Source: an uncultured Prevotella sp. (lineage in GTDB: Bacteria; Bacteroidota; Bacteroidia; Bacteroidales; Bacteroidaceae). From it: a DNA stretch of 10,098 nucleotides. A model generated the notes under the pieces. It was not told where the DNA came from, did not search any database, and saw only the letters and a list, made by a program, of their open reading frames with translations. The translations under genes and the position numbers were made by a program. Location of the stretch: the NCBI GenBank assembly GCA_946055365.1, contig CAMGFM010000032.1, positions 1-10,098 on the forward strand, in the 5' to 3' direction. Below, one piece after another: positions 5,222-10,098 of the stretch; positions within the stretch are counted from its first letter, which is position 1; each line of letters starts with the position of its first letter.

Positions 5222-6457
5222 ATGCAAGAAATGGACAAAACAGACGTAGGCAGAATGGCCGTTACAGGCTCGGGTGGGGCAGAGATGACGGTGTTCACAG
5301 TGTTGTTTGCCACATGCTTCTGCCATTTTCTCAATGACACCATGCAGTCTATGCTGCCTGCCGTCTATCCCTTGATGAAAAGCTCCTTGGGCCTGACGTT
5401 TGCGGAGATAGGGCTTGTCACGCTCACGTTGCAAGTTACGTCGTCTCTCGTGCAGCCCTTGGTGGGCATATACGCCGACAGTCATCACCATTCGTGGCAG
5501 TTGGCGGTGGGCATGCTGTTTACCATCACGGGCCTGTTCATGTTGAGCGTGGCAGAGAGTCTGCCCGTGGTGCTGGTGTCCGTCGCTTTTATGGGATGTG
5601 GCTCTTCGGTGTTTCATCCGCAGGCCTCTCAGGTGTCGCAACTTGCGTCTGGCGGTCGCCGTGGGCTTGCCCAGAGCATCTTTCAGGTGGGTGGCAACGG
5701 CGGATATGCCTTTGGCCCGCTGCTCGCGGCCGCTGTCATAGTGCCTAATGGCATGAGGGCTGTCGGCTGGCTTGGCGTTTTGGCGTTGTTGGCGGCGGTC
5801 ATACTGTTATATATAGGCAGGTGGCATGTGCGTGCGTTGCGTGAGCAGAGGCGGCGCAATGTCCCCACGTGGGCCACGGCACGTCATTATGGCAGGCAGA
5901 GGGTGGCGTTTTTTGTGGTGGTGTTGCTGGTGCTGATGTTCTCCAAGAACTTCTACTCTGCGTGCATGGTCAATTATTTCACGTTTTTCCTCATCGGCAA
6001 GTTCCATGTCTCCATTTCCGCGTCCCAATACTGTCTGTTTGCGTTCCTTGCGGCGCAGGCCATAGGCACTCTGGGCGGCGGATGGCTCGGCGACAGGATA
6101 GGCCGCAAGTGGGTCATTTGGTTTTCGATACTTGGCGCGGCACCTTTCACCCTCATTCTGCCACATCTTGACAGCCTGTATGCCACGGTGGCAGTATCGG
6201 TGCTGACAGGCATAATCATGGCATCCGCGTTTTCTTCCATACTCGTGTATGCCACAGACCTCATGCCGCGCCACACGGGCGTGGTGGCAGGGCTTTTCTA
6301 TGGACTGTCATTCGGCGCGGCGGGGCTTGGCAGTGCCTTGTTTGGCGGCATGGCCGACACTCAGGGCATACAACGGGTGTTTGAGATAAGCTCATTGCTG
6401 CCGTTTGTGGGCGTTTGCGCCATGTTCCTGCCCAAAATGACGAGGGTGAGAGGCTAA
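5222..6457 (+). CDS. MFS transporter, Fsr (fosmidomycin resistance)-like
   Basis: The 411-residue protein is an inner-membrane major facilitator superfamily carrier with about 12 predicted helices, probably a proton-driven drug or metabolite exporter. Signatures of the Fsr branch are FLNDTMQSMLPAVYP in helix 1 (residues 37-50), GCGSSVFHPQAS (125-136) and GGRRGLAQSIFQVGGNGG (144-161). The second-half motif A, GGGWLGDRIGRKWV, is at 285-298. The basic middle loop (about 200-226) joins the two halves. ATG at 5222 and ATG at 5231 are both possible starts, and neither has a clear Shine-Dalgarno. Fosmidomycin is the substrate that named the family and need not be the natural one here. A promoter and leader hairpin lie just upstream and a terminator-like hairpin follows, so it is likely a single-gene unit. 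Confidence 0.92.
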   Translation: MQEMDKTDVGRMAVTGSGGAEMTVFTVLFATCFCHFLNDTMQSMLPAVYPLMKSSLGLTFAEIGLVTLTLQVTSSLVQPLVGIYADSHHHSWQLAVGMLFTITGLFMLSVAESLPVVLVSVAFMGCGSSVFHPQASQVSQLASGGRRGLAQSIFQVGGNGGYAFGPLLAAAVIVPNGMRAVGWLGVLALLAAVILLYIGRWHVRALREQRRRNVPTWATARHYGRQRVAFFVVVLLVLMFSKNFYSACMVNYFTFFLIGKFHVSISASQYCLFAFLAAQAIGTLGGGWLGDRIGRKWVIWFSILGAAPFTLILPHLDSLYATVAVSVLTGIIMASAFSSILVYATDLMPRHTGVVAGLFYGLSFGAAGLGSALFGGMADTQGIQRVFEISSLLPFVGVCAMFLPKMTRVRG

Positions 6458-6471
6458 GTTTAAGTGTTATG

Positions 6472-6510
6472 GTGGGGGCTGTCAGTCGCTTTCAAAATGT
6501 CTGCCCCCAT
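6472..6510 (+). terminator. Terminator-like hairpin after the MFS gene
   Basis: TGGGGGC at 6473-6479 pairs with GCCCCCA at 6503-6509, extended by a G-T pair, with a 23-nt loop. It is followed by ATTATTA rather than a pure T-run. The position 15 bases past the stop codon fits a terminator of moderate strength. Confidence 0.5.
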
Positions 6511-6610
6511 ATTATTAACATCCTTACGGTGGAACTGTGAGATTGAAGAACATGTCTTGATTATGAAGAGAGTGTGGACAATTGGCAGAAACCACTATTA
6601 AAATACAGTC

Positions 6611-7921
6611 ATGAGTATGAAAGGAATGTTGGAAATGGTGCGCGCCCATAAGGTGGCGGAGGTTTTTGAGGCCCTTTACAATGCCGCGCTCAACGACGAT
6701 GAGGCTCGGGCCGTGCTTCTGGCGGTGTTGCGCTCGACATGTAGCATGTATCTGTTGCAGGAGCATGAGGACATGATGCGCAGAGTGGCACATGAGGGTT
6801 GTGCGCTGATGCAATATGTGTGGGGACGCTACCTCTATATAGTGCGGGGCGACAGCAGTACTAAGGAAGAAGCCAAGACAATGCTGCAAGATGCCGCTGC
6901 CGCAGGCGTGGCAGACGCGCGTTCATGTCTGTCGTGCTGGTGGAGAGACGGAGAGAGTGGCATTGTGGACTATGAGAAATATGTCAGCGAGCAGGAGCGA
7001 GCCATCGCCGAGGGCAGCCAACTGGCCTTGCAGCTCAGGATGGAGGCCATGATATATGGCTATGCAGGCGTGAAGCGTGACCCGAGGGCGGCGTTTGACG
7101 AGCTTGAGCGTTATATTGACGAGGCAGAGCGCGTCAATGGCTACATGGACCCTCGCTTTTATCTCTACTTGGCCCATGCTGCCAAGGAGACGGGCAGGGA
7201 GACGCTGAGCGGATCGCTCTATCAGAAAGCCTTTGATGAGGGTGTGCCAGAGGCATGTCTGCCTTTGCTGCTTGTCACGGCGTGCGACTCCGAGGGAAAG
7301 GTGATAGACAAGTCGGCCTTTGATGACATCGTGACACGCGGCATGGAGCGCAATTATGGCGAGGCCTTTGTCTATCACATGTTCAGCGTGAGTGAGGACG
7401 ACTATGCTGCCATGTCGCCCGAGGCACAGCGCAAGACAACTGAGGAGATGACCGCCATGATGACGGAGGCAGCACGTCTGGGCGAGCCGCTCGGGGCATA
7501 TATGATGGCAGAGAACCACTATTATGGCTCCTTTGGCTTTGAGCAGGACAAAGAAAAGGCGTGGGCGTGGTATTCGGTTGCCGCCATGCAAAGGCTGGGG
7601 CTGGCCTATTGGACCATGTCATTGATGATTGCCGCCCATGATGCCCCAAGAAATTATGACATGGAGTTCATGCACGAGTGTGAGTTGCGTGCTTTGAGAT
7701 ACGGATGTGACGATGCGCTTGACAATGTAGTGATTGCCTATTCGCAGGGTTACCTCAAGGATTATGCCGAGGAGATAGACAAGTATTACGCACCGATATT
7801 TGACGCAGAGGAAGAAGACCGTCACCATAACGGCGAGGACAATCCCGATGATGACGAGGACTTTCCCTATGACGATGATGACTGTCCCGATGATGACGGA
7901 CGCTTTGACCCTTATGTCTGA
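6611..7921 (+). CDS. Sel1-like repeat protein with acidic C-terminal tail
   Basis: The 436-residue protein has no signal peptide or membrane segment and is probably cytoplasmic. It is alpha-helical and made of degenerate Sel1/TPR-like repeats, which usually act as protein-interaction scaffolds. The clearest repeat is at 286-330: EAARLGEPLGAYMMAENHYY, then a G-rich turn, then KAWAWYSVAAMQRLG. Weaker ones lie near 86-110 (AKTMLQDAAAAGVADARS) and 131-170 (AIAEGSQLALQLRMEAMIYG). The last 39 residues (398-436) contain 20 Asp/Glu, in blocks such as PDDDED and YDDDDCPDDDG. The DNA there holds a 13-mer, CCCGATGATGACG, repeated 42 bp apart (7844 and 7886), consistent with in-frame expansion. MSM and the internal Met3 are alternative starts. 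No enzyme motif was recognised and its partner is unknown. Genuine coding status is well supported by length and repeat pattern. Confidence 0.85.
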   Translation: MSMKGMLEMVRAHKVAEVFEALYNAALNDDEARAVLLAVLRSTCSMYLLQEHEDMMRRVAHEGCALMQYVWGRYLYIVRGDSSTKEEAKTMLQDAAAAGVADARSCLSCWWRDGESGIVDYEKYVSEQERAIAEGSQLALQLRMEAMIYGYAGVKRDPRAAFDELERYIDEAERVNGYMDPRFYLYLAHAAKETGRETLSGSLYQKAFDEGVPEACLPLLLVTACDSEGKVIDKSAFDDIVTRGMERNYGEAFVYHMFSVSEDDYAAMSPEAQRKTTEEMTAMMTEAARLGEPLGAYMMAENHYYGSFGFEQDKEKAWAWYSVAAMQRLGLAYWTMSLMIAAHDAPRNYDMEFMHECELRALRYGCDDALDNVVIAYSQGYLKDYAEEIDKYYAPIFDAEEEDRHHNGEDNPDDDEDFPYDDDDCPDDDGRFDPYV

Positions 7922-7951
7922 GCGACATCAGAAAGGCGCAGAGGCGACCGT

Positions 7952-8081
7952 GACACATGCCAATGGTGCTATTGTGCTGCAAGAACAAAGGCAATGACAC
8001 ATCCTCATGGCGCATAAGTCTGCAAGAATAAAGGCAATGACACATCCTTGTGGCGCAATGTGCTGTAAGGAAACAAACAAT
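7952..8081. repeat. 43-bp degenerate tandem repeat, three copies
   Basis: Copies begin with GACACAT at 7952 (44 bp), 7996 (43 bp) and 8039 (43 bp). A 26-base segment, CTGCAAGAAY followed by AAAGGCAATGACACAT, occurs at 7977-8002 and 8020-8045 with one mismatch. The third copy is more diverged, about 30 of 43 matching the second. The 43-bp unit is not a multiple of three, so the repeat is non-coding. It fills the gap between the Sel1-like gene and the ribosome binding site of nadE. Confidence 0.7.
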
Positions 8082-8086
8082 ATAAT

Positions 8087-8092
8087 AGGAGG
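8087..8092 (+). promoter_or_regulatory. Strong Shine-Dalgarno for nadE
   Basis: AGGAGG lies six bases before the ATG at 8099. It is a full consensus site, uncommon in this group of bacteria and clearly stronger than those of most neighbouring genes. It fixes the start of nadE. Confidence 0.8.
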
Positions 8093-8098
8093 AAAATT

Positions 8099-8881
8099 AT
8101 GTATAAACTTAATGTCAGCGAGAACTATCATTTTGACGTGGAGCATACGACCCTGCGTCTTGTGGAATGGATAAAGTCATGGTTCGCCGAGAACGGCAGT
8201 GATGCCAAGGCCGTGATAGGCATGAGCGGCGGCAAGGACTCCACTGTGGCTGCCGCACTCTTGTGCAAGGCTCTTGGGCCCGACCGTGTCATTGGCGTGT
8301 CTATGCCACAGGGCGGTCAGAGCGTTAACGGTGCTGAAAAGATTTGCGAATACCTGGGCATGCGTATGCTCACGGTGAACGTGGGTGCAGCCTATGATGC
8401 CGTCTCTGCCGCCATAGAGGGGCAGCTGCCGCTGTCAAAGGCAAGCCAGCAGAACATACCGCCGCGTCTGCGCATGACAGTGCTGTATGCTGTGGGACAG
8501 TCTGTCAACGGACGTGTCGTCAACACGTGCAATCTCTCTGAAGACTATATAGGCTATGCCACAAAGTATGGCGATGGCGCGGGCGATTTCTCGCTTTTCG
8601 CCAATCTCACGGTGACAGAGGTGCTTGCCATAGGCGACTTTATCGGACTACCGCACGACTGGGTGCATAAAACTCCCGACGATGGCCTGCCAAACAGCTG
8701 TCCTGATGAGGAAAAGATAGGCTTCAGATACGCAGAGCTCGACGACTACATACGCAAGGGCATCATTCCCGAGGGACACTGCCACAATAATCCCGCAGAA
8801 CCGCTCAAGGTGGACAAGATAAGGCGCATGAACCTTGCCAACCTGCACAAGATAACGCTTATGCCCAATTTTGAACCCTGA
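8099..8881 (+). CDS. nadE: NAD+ synthase, ammonia-dependent type
   Basis: This cytoplasmic enzyme makes the last step of NAD+ synthesis: it adenylates deamido-NAD+ with ATP and amidates it. The 260-residue length fits the short form, which lacks the N-terminal glutaminase domain and so should use free ammonia. The ATP-pyrophosphatase loop is SGGKDS at residues 43-48. Further family motifs are NIPPRLRMTVLY (119-130), NTCNLSE (142-148) and YGDGAGD (157-163). A late PDDGLPNSCPDEEKIGF segment matches the usual DE-containing region. The start is fixed by a strong Shine-Dalgarno. The gene appears to stand alone, with a repeat-bearing leader and a stem-loop after it. No mutation or truncation was seen. 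Confidence 0.96.
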   Translation: MYKLNVSENYHFDVEHTTLRLVEWIKSWFAENGSDAKAVIGMSGGKDSTVAAALLCKALGPDRVIGVSMPQGGQSVNGAEKICEYLGMRMLTVNVGAAYDAVSAAIEGQLPLSKASQQNIPPRLRMTVLYAVGQSVNGRVVNTCNLSEDYIGYATKYGDGAGDFSLFANLTVTEVLAIGDFIGLPHDWVHKTPDDGLPNSCPDEEKIGFRYAELDDYIRKGIIPEGHCHNNPAEPLKVDKIRRMNLANLHKITLMPNFEP

Positions 8882-8891
8882 CGACATGCCT

Positions 8892-8952
8892 GCCTGCCAT
8901 GGCGCATGGGCGTTGTGAGTGGACGTATGTCATGTTTAACGTCATGGCAGGC
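8892..8952 (+). terminator. Long stem-loop after nadE
   Basis: Bases 8892-8904 pair with 8940-8952 over 13 positions with a single G-T pair, leaving a 35-nt loop. It starts 10 bases after the nadE stop codon. No T-run follows, so it could stabilise the mRNA 3' end or be a weak terminator. Confidence 0.45.
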
Positions 8953-9057
8953 GCAGCGACAGAGGAAGACAATGCCGATGTATCATCACGGCAGGCACAT
9001 TAATATTGCCGCAAGTGAGGCTGTGTCATAGTGCGCATGCGCTCTTTACTGTCAGAG

Positions 9058-9243
9058 AAGTGCCGTTTACGGTCGCCAAAGTGCCGCTTTTCTTTGCTAA
9101 AGTGGCATTTTCATATAGCTAAAGTGGCACTTTCATATAGTCAAAGTGGCACTTTCATATAGTCAAAGTGGCACTTTCATATAGCCAAAGTGGCACTTTC
9201 ATATAGCCAAAGTGCCGCTTTTCTGACACTCAAGAGCCACTTC
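9058..9243. repeat. Repeat array C: nine phased 13-bp palindromes, 22-bp period
   Basis: Units start at 9058, 9078, 9099, 9121, 9143, 9165, 9187, 9209 and 9231. The four central copies (9121 to 9199) are identical, AAAGTGGCACTTT. They are joined by the 9-bp spacer CATATAGYC, which also appears as CATATAGCT after the 9099 unit. Outer copies are variants: AAAGTGCCGCTTT at 9078 and 9209, a T-for-C change at 9099, and decayed forms at 9058 and 9231. Intervals are 20, 21 and then six of 22 bp. The motif is an odd-length palindrome with a central G or C. It lies about 100 bases before the agmatine deiminase gene. It is too short in both repeat and spacer to be a CRISPR array. Confidence 0.92.
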
Positions 9244-9342
9244 TGCGACTTGTGAAGAAACACCCGTCAGCGAAGATAGCGTTTGCCGTTATGACACACC
9301 GTCAACAACATATTAAGACAAGTACAACATAACATCACGACA
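9244..9342. other. Leader region of the agmatine deiminase gene
   Basis: About 100 bases between array C and the start codon. A near-match to the Bacteroidetes -7 element, TAGCGTTTG at 9277-9285, has one base too many between TA and TTTG and no well-placed -33 element, so no promoter is called. No Shine-Dalgarno precedes the ATG at 9343; the last 30 bases are A-rich, as is common in this group. Confidence 0.35.
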
Positions 9343-10098
9343 ATGACAACAAAAGCCAAGGACAACAGATATTTCTTTCCCTCGGAATGGCACCATCAGG
9401 AGTGTGTGCAGCTCACATGGCCTCACGCAGAGACCGACTGGCAGCCTTATCTTGACGACATTTGCGAGACATTTGTGCAGATAGCCAAGGCCGTGGCGCA
9501 TTATGAACGCCTCGTGATAGCCGCCCGACATCCCGAGGAGGTGACGCAGATGCTTGCCGAGAGCCTCAGCGAGGATGAAATGTCAAGAGTGAGCGTCTAT
9601 CCATGCGACAATAACGACACGTGGGCGCGTGATCACGCCTTTATATCCCTGCTGCCGCTGTCTCACGACGTGCATGACTCTGCCGCGGAGGCTGTCGGCG
9701 ACGGGCAGTGCGCGCAGAGGCTGCTCCTCGACTTCCGTTTCAACGGCTGGGGAGAGAAGTTTGCCGCGGAACTTGACAACCGCGTGAGCGCGTCGCTGCT
9801 CTTTCAGGGAGCCATAGAGGGCGAGCGCGTCGACTATGATGACTTTGTGCTGGAGGGAGGGTCGGTAGAAAGCGACGGGCGCGGCACTCTCCTCACCACA
9901 AGCTGCTGTCTGCTTGCCCCTCACCGCAACCAGCCCATGACACGTGAGGACATTGATGCTGTGTTGAGGGACAGGCTGCATGTGCGCAAAGTCGTTTGGA
10001 TCGACCACGGACAGCTTGAGGGCGACGACACCGACGGACATATAGACACCATAGTGCGCATGTGTCCTGACAACGTCCTTATGTATGTGTCGTGCGAC
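9343..10098 (+). CDS. aguA: Agmatine deiminase / peptidyl-arginine deiminase family, 5' part
   Basis: The first 252 residues are present and the gene runs off the window. Agmatine deiminase converts agmatine to N-carbamoylputrescine and ammonia in putrescine synthesis. Family motifs, in order: FPSEWHHQECVQLTWPH (residues 12-28), NDTWARD (91-97), LLLDFRFNGWGEKF (127-140), LEGGSVESDGRGTLLTT (170-186) and the catalytic-histidine motif GDDTDGHID (227-235). The catalytic cysteine, expected near the C-terminus, is outside the window, so activity cannot be fully judged. The loop after NDTWARD (about 106-126) is longer and more acidic than the core requires. The same family includes the Porphyromonas-type peptidyl-arginine deiminases, but there is no signal peptide here, which favours the cytoplasmic agmatine enzyme. 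The 22-bp repeat array lies just upstream. Confidence 0.92.
   Translation, partial: MTTKAKDNRYFFPSEWHHQECVQLTWPHAETDWQPYLDDICETFVQIAKAVAHYERLVIAARHPEEVTQMLAESLSEDEMSRVSVYPCDNNDTWARDHAFISLLPLSHDVHDSAAEAVGDGQCAQRLLLDFRFNGWGEKFAAELDNRVSASLLFQGAIEGERVDYDDFVLEGGSVESDGRGTLLTTSCCLLAPHRNQPMTREDIDAVLRDRLHVRKVVWIDHGQLEGDDTDGHIDTIVRMCPDNVLMYVSCD

Noticed and set aside
4807..5343. 178-residue open frame on the minus strand
   Set aside because: It consists of array B, the 66-bp repeat and the antisense of the MFS gene start, crosses that gene's promoter and leader hairpin, and shows no recognisable domain.
6923..7591. 222-residue open frame on the minus strand
   Set aside because: It is antisense to the Sel1-like gene, whose plus-strand frame shows the Sel1 pattern; the minus frame shows none.
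9058..9243. Array C as a CRISPR array
   Set aside because: The repeats are 13 bp and the spacers only 9 bp and nearly identical to one another. CRISPR spacers are longer and unique, and no cas gene is present.
9250..9285. Promoter for the agmatine deiminase gene
   Set aside because: TAGCGTTTG has three instead of two bases between TA and TTTG, and the nearest TTG is 24 bp upstream, outside the usual spacing.
9583..10041. 152-residue open frame on the minus strand
   Set aside because: It is antisense to the clearly conserved agmatine deiminase motifs, and no family match was recognised.

Overview
The window looks like chromosomal DNA from a Bacteroidales bacterium, probably Prevotella-like or a close relative. 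Three things point there: two matches to the Bacteroidetes -7 promoter element TAnnTTTG (both TAACTTTG), mostly weak or absent Shine-Dalgarno sequences, and protein families typical of that order (CusA/CzcA efflux pump with a lipoprotein adaptor, Fsr-like MFS carrier, Sel1-type protein, Porphyromonas-type agmatine deiminase). The coding DNA is fairly GC-rich yet uses the ATA isoleucine codon often. No rRNA, tRNA, insertion sequence, phage gene or true CRISPR array was seen.

Layout. 1-372: 3' end of an RND heavy-metal-type efflux permease. 373-740: gap with repeat array A. 741-1655: periplasmic adaptor lipoprotein of the same pump type. 1656-1880: leader with hairpins. 1857/1881-3143: DAACS-family symporter. 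3115-4539 (minus): NhaC-type Na+/H+ antiporter, whose 3' end overlaps the symporter by 29 bp. 4540-5221: long divergent intergenic region with promoters for both sides, repeat array B and a 66-bp direct repeat. 5222-6457: Fsr-like MFS exporter. 6611-7921: Sel1-like protein with an acidic tail. 7952-8081: three-copy 43-bp repeat. 8099-8881: nadE. 8882-9342: hairpin and repeat array C. 9343-end: agmatine deiminase, cut by the window edge before its catalytic cysteine.

How the genes relate. Apart from the pump permease and adaptor, the genes look like independent housekeeping or transport units rather than one pathway. Membrane transport dominates: metal/drug efflux, amino-acid or dicarboxylate uptake, Na+/H+ exchange and MFS efflux. 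The symporter and the antiporter both depend on cation gradients, but they are convergent and not co-transcribed.

The most unusual signal is non-coding. Three separate intergenic regions carry arrays of a 13-bp near-perfect palindrome (AAAGTGSCACTTT, or the variant AAAGTGCCGCTTT). The copies sit at a nearly fixed 20-22 bp start-to-start spacing, mostly 22 bp, close to two helical turns. The spacing is kept even where the 9-bp spacers share no sequence. This resembles a phased protein-binding array or an uncharacterised dispersed repeat family; its function is unknown.
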